NCBI RefSeq assembly: GCF_000576595.1
Contig: NZ_AWSA01000006.1
Span: forward strand, 62,001-126,000
DNA length: 64,000 nt
Source of the DNA: Intrasporangium oryzae NRRL B-24470
GTDB taxonomy: Bacteria; Actinomycetota; Actinomycetes; Actinomycetales; Dermatophilaceae
Reading direction: 5' to 3'
This document shows, piece after piece, positions 47,150 to 55,066 of this stretch (its first letter is position 1; every line of letters starts with the position of its first letter). The notes beneath the pieces were generated by a model. That model made no database searches and was not told where the DNA came from. It saw only the letters and a list, made by a program, of their open reading frames with translations. The position numbers and the translations under genes are program-made.

Positions 47150-48307
47150 TCAGGCCGACTCGACCTCGGCCACGAGGTCGGTCTTGACCTCGGGGAAGTG
47201 GCAGGCCTGCAGGTGGAGGCCACCCTCGCGCTTGCCACGGAGCGACTCGTCCGCCTGCGCCGAGAGCAGCGGCGGCTCCTGCTGGGCGCAGATGTCCTGC
47301 GCCTTCCAGCAGCGGGTGCGGAAGCGGCAGCCGCTCGGCGGGTCGATCGGGCTCGGCACGTCGCCGACGAGACGGATCCGCTCCTTCGGGGCGATGCCGC
47401 GGGCGACGTTGATGTCGGGGGCCGCGGACAGCAGCGCCTGGGTGTACGGGTGCTCGGGCGCCTCGTAGATCTTCTTCTTGTCGCCGTACTCGACGATCTT
47501 GCCGAGGTACATGACCGCGACCTGGTCGCAGAAGTGGCGCACGACGCCGAGGTCGTGGGCGACGAAGATGAAGGCGAGGTCGAGCTCGTCGCGCAGCTTG
47601 GCGAGCAGGTTCATGACCTGGGCCTGGATCGAGACGTCGAGGGCCGAGACCGGCTCGTCGGCGATGATCAGCTTGGGCTCGACCGCGAGGGCGCGCGCGA
47701 TGCCGATGCGCTGGCGCTGTCCGCCGGAGAACTCCGACGGGTAGCGGTTGATGTGCTCGGGGTTGAGGCCGACGAGCTCGAGCAGCTCCTGGACGCGGGC
47801 CTTCTCCTTGCCCTGGTGCAGGCCGTGGACCTTGAGCGGCGTGCTGAGGATCGTCCCGACCGTGTGCCGCGGGTTGAGCGAGGAGTAGGGGTCCTGGAAG
47901 ATCATCTGGACGTCACGCCGGATCTCGCGGAGCTCGCTCTCCTTGAGGTGGGTGATGTCGCGACCCTGGAACTCGATCGTGCCCGCGGTCGGGGTGTCGA
48001 GACGCGTGATGAGGCGCGAGGTCGTCGACTTGCCACAGCCGGACTCGCCGACGAGGCCGAGCGTCTGGCCCTGGCGGACGGTGAAGCTGATCCCGTCGAC
48101 GGCCTTGACCGTCGCGCGCACCATCTTCAGGCCCTGGACCTCACGGAACGGGAAGTATCGCTGGAGGTCGGTGACCTTGAGAAGCGGCTGGCCCGTCTCC
48201 TGACCCGACTTCCGGCTCGTCTCCGGCGCGGTCTGGGGCACGGCGGCGGCGCCGGTCCGGTCGGTGCCCTCGTCACCGGTCTGCTGGTCGATCTGCTGCT
48301 GGGTCAT
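47150..48307 (-). CDS. Oligopeptide ABC transporter ATP-binding protein (DppF/OppF type)
   Basis: One of two ATPases of the uptake system. The 385 residues include a Gln/Thr-rich leader, the Walker A GESGCGKSTTSRLI, the signature SGGQRQRIGIARALA, Walker B LIIADEPVSALD and the C-terminal oligopeptide-binding extension with clustered cysteines (GCRFRTRCWKAQDIC). ATG at 48307 overlaps the upstream ATPase stop by four bases. Last gene of the operon. Confidence 0.92.
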   Translation of the reverse strand: MTQQQIDQQTGDEGTDRTGAAAVPQTAPETSRKSGQETGQPLLKVTDLQRYFPFREVQGLKMVRATVKAVDGISFTVRQGQTLGLVGESGCGKSTTSRLITRLDTPTAGTIEFQGRDITHLKESELREIRRDVQMIFQDPYSSLNPRHTVGTILSTPLKVHGLHQGKEKARVQELLELVGLNPEHINRYPSEFSGGQRQRIGIARALAVEPKLIIADEPVSALDVSIQAQVMNLLAKLRDELDLAFIFVAHDLGVVRHFCDQVAVMYLGKIVEYGDKKKIYEAPEHPYTQALLSAAPDINVARGIAPKERIRLVGDVPSPIDPPSGCRFRTRCWKAQDICAQQEPPLLSAQADESLRGKREGGLHLQACHFPEVKTDLVAEVESA

Positions 48308-49389
48308 CGGACGCCCTCGTCGTTCTGGAGAGTCGCCACCGGGTCGGCGAGGTGGCAGCGGAGCTGGCGGTTGGCGAGGCCGGGCGTCGGCCGCCACTCG
48401 GGCAGCGTGGTCCAGCAGGCCTCGCCGACCTCGTCCTTGAAGGCGCAGCGGGGGTGGAAGGAGCAGCCGGACGGCAGGTTGAGCAGGCTGGGGGGCGCGC
48501 CCTTGATCGCCTTGAGCTCCTCGAGGTCCTCGGAGTGCGAGGGGAGCGACTGGAGCAGGCCATAGGTGTAGGGGTGCGACGGCTGGGCCAGCACCTCCTT
48601 GGCGTAGCCCTTCTCGACGCCGCGGCCCGCGTACATGACGAGGATGTCGTCGGCGGTCTCGGCGACCACCGCGAGGTCGTGCGTGATGAGGATGACCGCG
48701 GAGCCGAACTCCTTCTGGAGGTCGTTGACGAGGTCGAGGATCTGGGCCTGGACCGTCACGTCGAGGGCCGTCGTCGGCTCGTCGGCGATGAGCAGCTTCG
48801 GGTTGTTGACGAGGCCGAGCGCGATCATGGCCCGCTGGCGCATGCCGCCCGAGAACTCGTGGGGGTACTGCTGGGCCCGGCGCTGCGGGTTGGGGATGCC
48901 GACGAGGTCGAGCATCTCGACCGCGCGCTTCTGGGCGATGCTCCGGCTCACCTTGTGGTGGGCCTGGTACGCCTCGGCGATCTGGGTGCCCACCTTGTGG
49001 AACGGGTGGAGCGAGCTCTGCGGGTCCTGGAAGACCATCGCGGCCTTGGTGCTGCGGATCTTCTGGAACGTCGACTGAGGGGCCCCGACGAGCTCGGTGC
49101 CGTCGAGCGTGATGCTGCCGGTGATCTGGGTCTTCTTGGGGTTGTGCAGCCCGAGCACGGCCATGCTCGAGACGGACTTGCCGGAGCCGGACTCGCCGAC
49201 GATGGCGAGCGTCCGGCCGAGGCGGGCCTCGTAGCTGAGGTCGGAGACGGCCTTGACGAGCCCCTCGTCCGTCGGGAAGCGCACGGAGAGGTCGGTCACC
49301 CGCAGAACGACGTCACCGGGATTCCTGGCCTCGGCGCCGACCGTGGCGATCGGGTCTGTCGTGGCGATCCGGTCGGTCGTGGCGGTCAC
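48304..49389 (-). CDS. Oligopeptide ABC transporter ATP-binding protein (DppD/OppD type)
   Basis: Partner ATPase, 361 residues: Walker A GESGSGKSVSSMAVLG, signature SGGMRQRAMIALGL, Walker B LLIADEPTTALD and the C-terminal oligopeptide extension GCSFHPRCAFKDEVGEACW. An N-terminal low-complexity repeat (DRIATTDPIAT) precedes the domain. The GTG at 49389 overlaps the permease stop (GTGA). Confidence 0.92.
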   Translation of the reverse strand: MTATTDRIATTDPIATVGAEARNPGDVVLRVTDLSVRFPTDEGLVKAVSDLSYEARLGRTLAIVGESGSGKSVSSMAVLGLHNPKKTQITGSITLDGTELVGAPQSTFQKIRSTKAAMVFQDPQSSLHPFHKVGTQIAEAYQAHHKVSRSIAQKRAVEMLDLVGIPNPQRRAQQYPHEFSGGMRQRAMIALGLVNNPKLLIADEPTTALDVTVQAQILDLVNDLQKEFGSAVILITHDLAVVAETADDILVMYAGRGVEKGYAKEVLAQPSHPYTYGLLQSLPSHSEDLEELKAIKGAPPSLLNLPSGCSFHPRCAFKDEVGEACWTTLPEWRPTPGLANRQLRCHLADPVATLQNDEGVR

Positions 49390-50372
49390 GAGAGCCTCAC
49401 TCGGGGGTCGATGTACGAGTACGCGATGTCGACGACGAGGTTCATCACCACGACCGCGGTGGCTGCGATGAGGACCGTGCCCATGATGACGGGCAGGTCG
49501 TCGTTGCGCAGCGCGTCGATGGCCTGCTTGCCGATGCCGTCGACGTTGAAGATCTTCTCCGTGATGAGGGTACCGGCGAGCAGGGCGGCGATGTCGAGGC
49601 CGAGGATCGTGACGATCGGGCTCATGGCCGCGCGCAGGCCGTGGCGGACGAGGACGGTCCGCTCCGAGATGCCCTTGGACCGCGCGGTACGGATGTAGTC
49701 CATCGAGAGCGTGTCGATCATCGAGTTGCGCGTGTAGCGCGTGTACGACGTCGACGTCACGAGGCCGAGGATGATCGCGGGCGCTATGAGCCCGCCGAGG
49801 TAGGGCAACAGCCCCTTGTCCATCGACTGGAACTGCGGCAGGACGCCCCAGAGCGTGACGAGGTAGAGCGAGAAGAGCAGGGCGACGATGTAGTACGGGA
49901 TCGAGCCGAAGACCTGCGAGAAGCCGATGAGGCTGCGGTCGACGCTCGTCCCGCGGCGGGTGGCCGCGAGGATGCCGATCGAGACGCCCACCGTGACGAA
50001 GATGATCACGGCCATGAACGTCAGCACGAGGGTGTTGGGGAACCGCGTGAAGATCATCTCCCCGACCGGACGACCGGTGTGGAAGGAGAAACCGAGGCAG
50101 GGCGCACTGCAGTGGACGGTGTCACCGGCGTACTGGAAGTCGCGCCCGACGAACAGCCCGCTGAAGTACTCGGTGAACTGCTGGAACAGCGGCTTGTCCA
50201 GGCCGAGGCTGGTGCGGATGCTGGCCAGACGCTCGGGGGTGCACTTGAGCTCCGGGCACATCGCCTGAGCGGGGTCGGCCGGCCCGGCGAAGAAGAGCAG
50301 GAACGTCGAGACGAGCGTGGCCATGATGACGCTGAGCGCCAGGGCCACCCGCCTGAGGATGTACGTGAGCAC
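49386..50372 (-). CDS. Oligopeptide ABC transporter permease (DppB type)
   Basis: First channel subunit, 328 residues with six membrane segments, beginning LTYILRRVALALSVIM. The extracellular loop after segment 1 has cysteines (MCPELKC, HCSAPC), probably disulfides. The permease EAA-type loop is DYIRTARSKGISERTVLVRHGLR. The GTG at 50372 has GGAAGG five bases upstream. Confidence 0.92.
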   Translation of the reverse strand: MLTYILRRVALALSVIMATLVSTFLLFFAGPADPAQAMCPELKCTPERLASIRTSLGLDKPLFQQFTEYFSGLFVGRDFQYAGDTVHCSAPCLGFSFHTGRPVGEMIFTRFPNTLVLTFMAVIIFVTVGVSIGILAATRRGTSVDRSLIGFSQVFGSIPYYIVALLFSLYLVTLWGVLPQFQSMDKGLLPYLGGLIAPAIILGLVTSTSYTRYTRNSMIDTLSMDYIRTARSKGISERTVLVRHGLRAAMSPIVTILGLDIAALLAGTLITEKIFNVDGIGKQAIDALRNDDLPVIMGTVLIAATAVVVMNLVVDIAYSYIDPRVRLS

Positions 50373-50482
50373 GGTTACCTTCCAAAGAGGGCGCCGACGG
50401 TGGGGGCCCGGGTTCTCCGGACCCCCACCGGGGCACATCGGGTCAGGTCACGTCCCGTGGTGGACGGGACGAGCCGACCGTC

Positions 50483-52240
50483 TTACTGGTTGATCCAGAT
50501 CTGGGTGATCTCGGGCATGCCCTTGTTCGGGTTGTTGTGGACGTTCATGACCTTCGTGCCGAAGACCGAGTTGCCCTTGTCGTTGTAGTCCGGGATGGCC
50601 AGGAGGTAGTTCTCCGTCAGCCACTTGTCCATCTTGCCCCACTCCGGACCCTGGTCCGTGATCGAGAGCTGCTGGATGCGCTTGATCTCGGCGTCGATCT
50701 TGGCGTCGGAGAAGTTACCGAACGTCGTACCACCCTGCGAGAGGGCGATGGAACCGATGGTCGGCGGGATGATCGAGTCGGCCGACGGCCAGTCGAAGCA
50801 CCAGCCGCGCGGCGACTGGAGCATGTTGTACTTGCCGTTGGGCTTGCCGACGATCTTGCGACGCTCCTTTCCGGGGACACCGATGTCGGTGACCTTGAAG
50901 CCGGCGTCCTGGAGCTTCTGCTTGCGGACCTGGTTGACCTTCTGGGCGATGTCGTCGTCGTTCGTGTAGTAGTACGTCAGCTCGAACGGCTTGTCGGGGC
51001 CGTAGCCGGCGTCGGCCAGCATCTTCTTGGCGGCCGCGGCGTCGCCGTCGCCCTTGCCGTTCATGCCGTCGACGACGTAGTCCAGGTGACCCGGGATCTG
51101 CGGCGGGATGATCGTGCTGGCGGGGCTGTACGAGTGCGAGGTCTCGCCGCCGGCCTTGTGGATCGAGTCGAACGGCCACGCCTTGGCGATCGCCTTGCGC
51201 ACCGGCATGGGGATCTTGGTCGCGTCCATGTTGACCATGATCACGCAGGAGGACGGGCCCTCCTCGAACTGGGCCTTCTTCTCGCCCTCGATCTGCGGGA
51301 CGAGCGAGGAGTCGATCGAGTCCCAGTTGAGGGTCGTCGCGTCGTCGCCGTTGCTCGCGAGGATGGCCGTCTGCGTCTTGAGGACGTCCTGGCCGAACTT
51401 GAAGTGGAAGGCGTCCGGGTAGTCGTTGCGAGCCGGGTCGGTCGCCGGGTCCCAGTTGGGGTTGCGCTTGAGGGTGAGCTCGGTGCCCGGGGTGTACTTG
51501 TCGAACATGTACGGGCCGGTGGCGAGCGGGTGGAGCTGGTAGTCGGCCTTCTTGTCCTTCGCCTCGGGGATCGGCGTGAACTGGTTGAAGGAGACGAAGT
51601 AGGGCAGCGTCTCGAAGCGCTTCTCGAGGTGGAAGACGACGGTCTTGTCGTCCTTGGCCTCGACGCCGTTCCAGTTCTTGTCACCCTTGTAGGGACCCTG
51701 GTAGTCGGCGCCGCCCTTGAAGAACTCGCGCTGGTAGGTCGGACCGTTGGCAGCGAGGTCGGGGTCGAAGGAGCGCTTCGCCGCGAAGACGATGTCCTGG
51801 GCCTTGACCGGGGTGCCGTCCTCGTACTTGATGCCGTCCTTGAGCGTGAACGTCCACGTCAGGCCGTCCTCGGAGGACTTGCCGAGGTCGGTGGCGAGGT
51901 CCGGGACGAGGACCATCTTGCCGTTCCGCATCGTGAACGTCGTGAGGGCGCGGTGCGTCAGCGAGAAGATGACGGCCGTGTCCTGGTAGAACTGGTCGCT
52001 CGGGTCGAAGTTGGCCGGGACGGTGGAGTACGACACCGTGAGGGTGCCGCCCTTCTTCGCTCCGGGGACCTCGGGGGCGGGGCCCTTGGCGTTCGGGTCG
52101 AGCGCCGCTGCGGCGCCCTCCACCTTGTCGTTGCCGCCGCTCGCGCCATTGTTGCCGGTGTTGGCAGCAGGCGCGCCGCAGGCTGCGACAAAGCCGAGGG
52201 AAGCCGCGGCTCCCACGGTCAGGACTTTGGTCCAGCGCAT
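50483..52240 (-). CDS. Peptide-type ABC transporter substrate-binding lipoprotein
   Basis: A 585-residue family 5 solute-binding protein. The N-terminus is a lipoprotein signal (MRWTKVLTVGAAASLGFVAAC, lipobox cysteine at residue 21), then a Gly/Asn/Ala linker. The mature domain starts near GGTLTVSYSTVPANFDPSDQF, followed by ALTTFTMRNGKMVLVPDLATD, typical of DppA/OppA binding proteins. It captures oligopeptides or a similar ligand outside the membrane; the ligand is unknown. AAGGGAG lies upstream of ATG 52240. TAA is its stop, unusual here. Confidence 0.93.
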   Translation of the reverse strand: MRWTKVLTVGAAASLGFVAACGAPAANTGNNGASGGNDKVEGAAAALDPNAKGPAPEVPGAKKGGTLTVSYSTVPANFDPSDQFYQDTAVIFSLTHRALTTFTMRNGKMVLVPDLATDLGKSSEDGLTWTFTLKDGIKYEDGTPVKAQDIVFAAKRSFDPDLAANGPTYQREFFKGGADYQGPYKGDKNWNGVEAKDDKTVVFHLEKRFETLPYFVSFNQFTPIPEAKDKKADYQLHPLATGPYMFDKYTPGTELTLKRNPNWDPATDPARNDYPDAFHFKFGQDVLKTQTAILASNGDDATTLNWDSIDSSLVPQIEGEKKAQFEEGPSSCVIMVNMDATKIPMPVRKAIAKAWPFDSIHKAGGETSHSYSPASTIIPPQIPGHLDYVVDGMNGKGDGDAAAAKKMLADAGYGPDKPFELTYYYTNDDDIAQKVNQVRKQKLQDAGFKVTDIGVPGKERRKIVGKPNGKYNMLQSPRGWCFDWPSADSIIPPTIGSIALSQGGTTFGNFSDAKIDAEIKRIQQLSITDQGPEWGKMDKWLTENYLLAIPDYNDKGNSVFGTKVMNVHNNPNKGMPEITQIWINQ

Positions 52241-52262
52241 TGTGTTGCTCCCTTTTGTGCTT

Positions 52263-52314
52263 GTCCCGGCGCTTTGCCGGGGACATCTTGGAAAGACCGC
52301 GGGCCCGTCGGCCC
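52263..52314 (-). promoter_or_regulatory. Hairpins between the DppC-type permease and binding-protein genes
   Basis: GTCCCGGC (52263-52270) pairs with GCCGGGGAC (52276-52284) with one bulged base, and GGGCC (52301-52305) pairs with GGCCC (52310-52314). They sit in the 94-base gap ahead of the binding-protein gene and could stabilise or process the mRNA so that this protein is made in excess. No transcription promoter is evident. Confidence 0.4.
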
Positions 52315-52334
52315 AGCGGCATGGACTGAGCGGG

Positions 52335-53384
52335 TCAGCGACGGCTCGTGGGGTCGAACGCGTCGCGGATCGAGTCGCCGAGGAGGCTCAGGGCGAGAAC
52401 GAGAGCCGACAGTGCGATGACCGACGGCCACAGCCAGAGCGGGTAGATCGCGAACGAGTTCTGGGCGTCGGAGATCGTGCGTCCCCACGAGGCGGTGGGC
52501 TCGACGAGGCCGGCGCCGAGGTAGCTGAGGGTCGCCTCGAAGGTGATGTAGGCGGGGACGGCGATCGACGCGGAGACGATGATCGGGCCGACGAGGTTGG
52601 GCAGGACCTCCTTGAAGAGGACCTGGTGGGTCGGCACGCCGATGGCCCGCGCGGCCTGGACGAACTCGCGCTCACGCAGGCTCTTGACCTCGCCGCGCAC
52701 GAGACGGGCCAGCCCCATCCAGCCGAAGGCCACGAGGACGGCGATGATCACCCAGAAGCGGATGGTCGAGAGCTCTTCGGCGGTCAGGTCGTTGCCGCCG
52801 GCGATGCGCAGCTGGACGATCGGGACGATCGCGAGCACGAGGAGGAGGAGCGGAAGGCTGAGGAAGAAGTCGACGACCCAGGAGATGACGCGGTCGACGG
52901 CGCCACCGACGTAGCCGCCGAGGAGACCCAGCGTCACGCCGATGATCGTCGAGGCCGCCGCGGCGACGAAGCCGATGATGAGCGACGGACGGGCACCGTA
53001 GGCCCAGCGCGCGAAGAGGTCGCGGCCGAGACGGGGCTCGACGCCCAGCCAGTGGTGCGGGCTCATCCCGACGAGCGGGTTGCCGTCGATGTCGACAAGG
53101 TCGGTGTTGGTCCGGTCGGGGCTGGCCGGGAGTCCGGTGGTCGGGTCGGTGCCCTGGAGCGCGGTCAGCAGAGGCGCGAAGATCGCGACGAGGATGAAGA
53201 AGAGGATGATCACGGCGCAGACGATCGCGACCTTGTCCTTCTTGAGCCGGTCCCAGGCGACCTGCCCAGGTGAGCGACCGGTGCGAACGTCCTTGTGCTC
53301 CGGCGCCACGACGGCCGGCGGCGGGGTGGCCTCGGCCTCGATCTCGAAAGCCGCACCCGGCATTGCGTTCAAGGGGTTCTCCAT
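52335..53384 (-). CDS. Oligopeptide ABC transporter permease (DppC type)
   Basis: Second channel subunit, 349 residues, first gene of the operon. An N-terminal cytoplasmic tail of about 55 residues is followed by six membrane segments; HHWLGVEPRLGRDLFARWAYGARPSL and EFVQAARAIGVPTHQVLFKEVLPN are family motifs, the latter the ATPase-contact loop. ATG at 53384 is used, though the ribosome binding site is weak and a second ATG at 53363 is possible. Confidence 0.91.
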   Translation of the reverse strand: MENPLNAMPGAAFEIEAEATPPPAVVAPEHKDVRTGRSPGQVAWDRLKKDKVAIVCAVIILFFILVAIFAPLLTALQGTDPTTGLPASPDRTNTDLVDIDGNPLVGMSPHHWLGVEPRLGRDLFARWAYGARPSLIIGFVAAAASTIIGVTLGLLGGYVGGAVDRVISWVVDFFLSLPLLLLVLAIVPIVQLRIAGGNDLTAEELSTIRFWVIIAVLVAFGWMGLARLVRGEVKSLREREFVQAARAIGVPTHQVLFKEVLPNLVGPIIVSASIAVPAYITFEATLSYLGAGLVEPTASWGRTISDAQNSFAIYPLWLWPSVIALSALVLALSLLGDSIRDAFDPTSRR

Positions 53385-53402
53385 CCTTGTGGGATCACAA
53401 CT

Positions 53403-53550
53403 CGATCGACCGACGTCCATCGATCGGGCCCGGGGCTCATGGCCACAGGACGGAAGCCCCCGTGACCTGTTGCCGGGCCGTGGTCACCCTGCCACACGGA
53501 CTGCCCATCTCCAACCTCGGCTACGGGCGGATGACGAATCGTTACGAATC
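53403..53550 (-). promoter_or_regulatory. Upstream region of the peptide ABC operon with repeats
   Basis: Two direct copies of ACGAATC (53534-53540 and 53544-53550) lie 10 bp apart, one helical turn, on the plus strand, and CGATCGA/TCGATCG (53403-53409, 53420-53426) form an inverted repeat near the gene. The minus strand contains TTGCGC and TAACGA about 16 bases apart as a possible promoter overlapping the direct repeats. The rest of the 264-base gap shows nothing distinctive. Confidence 0.35.
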
Positions 53551-53648
53551 CGTACGGACGGCGCAACAATGCGCGCCCGACGGCAACGCGGCCGAAACAT
53601 CCGCTGCCAAGGGCAGCGCGAGCAACAACGGGGCGTCGCGGGTGCTGC

Positions 53649-55049
53649 TCAGGCGTCGTCGGTGGAGCGACGCCCCAACCGCCCCTTGAGCCACTCCAGA
53701 CGCGCCCGCAACCGCTCCTCGAAACCCCGGTCCGTGGGCCGGTAGTAGCTCACTCCGTCCGCGAGGTCGTCGGGGAGGTACTGCTGGCGCGCCACCCCCT
53801 CCGGCTCGTCATGGGCGTAGACGTAGCCCATCCCGTGCCCGAGGCGGTCGGCTCCGGCATACCCGCTTCCGCGCAGGTGAACCGGGACCGCTCCCCCTCG
53901 GCCCGCCCGCACGTCCGCGATCGCCTCGTTGACGCCGAGGTAGGCGGCGTTCGACTTCGGTGCCATCGCGTTGTGGACGACGGCCTGGGCGAGGATGATC
54001 CGCGCCTCGGGCATTCCGATCTGGGCGACGGCGTGCATGGCCGCGACCGCGGTCTGCAGGGCCGTCGGGTCTGCCATGCCGACGTCCTCGCTGGCGGAGA
54101 TCACGATCCGCCGGGCGATGAAGCGTGGGTCCTCCCCCGCCTCGAGCATTCGCGCGAGGTAGTGCAGGGCGGCGTCGACATCACTGCCCCGCATCGACTT
54201 GATCAGCGCGCTCGCCACGTCGTAGTGCTGGTCGCCCGTCCGGTCGTAGCGGACCGCTGCGTGGGCGACAGCCTGCTCGACGTGCGCGAGGGTGATCTCG
54301 ACCGGGTCGTCGGTATGCCGTCCGGCGGGCTGGGCGTCGAGGGCCACGCCCGCAGCGGCCTCCAGCGAGGTGAGCGCCCTGCGGGCGTCGCCGCCGGAGA
54401 TGCGCACGAGGTGGTCGAGCGCATCGGCCGTGAGGGTGTGCGCGCCGTCGAAGCCCCGCTCGTCCGCCAGGGCAGCCGTGACCAGGTCGGCCACGTCGGC
54501 GTCGGAGAGCGACTCGAGCGTCACGAGCACGGAGCGGGACAGGAGCGGCGCGATGACGCTGAAGGAGGGGTTCTCGGTCGTGGCTGCGACGAGGATGACG
54601 GTCCGGTTCTCCACGCCGGGCAGGAGGGCATCCTGCTGGGCCTTGGTGAACCGGTGGATCTCGTCGAGGAAGAGCACCGTCGCGCGCCCGTAGAGGTCGC
54701 GCTCGCGGATCGCCGCCTCCATCACCGATCGCACGTCCTTGACCCCGGCCGTGACGGCCGAGAGCTCGACGAACCGGCGGTCTGCCGCCGTCGCGACAAG
54801 GTGGGCGAGCGTCGTCTTGCCCGTCCCGGGCGGCCCCCAGATGATCGCCGACAGGGGCCCGGCAGCACCGCCGGAGCCCTCGATGAGGCGGCGGAGCGGG
54901 CTGCCCGGCCGCAGCACGGAGGCCTGTCCGCGGACCTCGTCGAGCGAGCGCGGGCGCATCCGCACGGCGAGCGGTGCCGCGCCCGCCGAGGCGGGCCGGT
55001 CGTGCCGCTCGGCCTCTCCCGCGGCACCGAACAGGTCATCTGAGGTCAC
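53649..55049 (-). CDS. rarA: Replication-associated recombination protein A (MgsA/RarA)
   Basis: AAA+ ATPase acting at stalled replication forks. The 466-residue protein has the Walker [17 protein letters not shown], Walker [21 protein letters not shown], the SRC/arginine region and the tetramerisation C-terminus with [18 protein letters not shown]. The GTG at 55049 is required for the N-terminal [10 protein letters not shown] stretch. It starts only 17 bases from the divergent MMPL gene start. Confidence 0.94.
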   Translation of the reverse strand: MTSDDLFGAAGEAERHDRPASAGAAPLAVRMRPRSLDEVRGQASVLRPGSPLRRLIEGSGGAAGPLSAIIWGPPGTGKTTLAHLVATAADRRFVELSAVTAGVKDVRSVMEAAIRERDLYGRATVLFLDEIHRFTKAQQDALLPGVENRTVILVAATTENPSFSVIAPLLSRSVLVTLESLSDADVADLVTAALADERGFDGAHTLTADALDHLVRISGGDARRALTSLEAAAGVALDAQPAGRHTDDPVEITLAHVEQAVAHAAVRYDRTGDQHYDVASALIKSMRGSDVDAALHYLARMLEAGEDPRFIARRIVISASEDVGMADPTALQTAVAAMHAVAQIGMPEARIILAQAVVHNAMAPKSNAAYLGVNEAIADVRAGRGGAVPVHLRGSGYAGADRLGHGMGYVYAHDEPEGVARQQYLPDDLADGVSYYRPTDRGFEERLRARLEWLKGRLGRRSTDDA

Positions 55050-55066
55050 TGTGGAAGGCTATCCGT

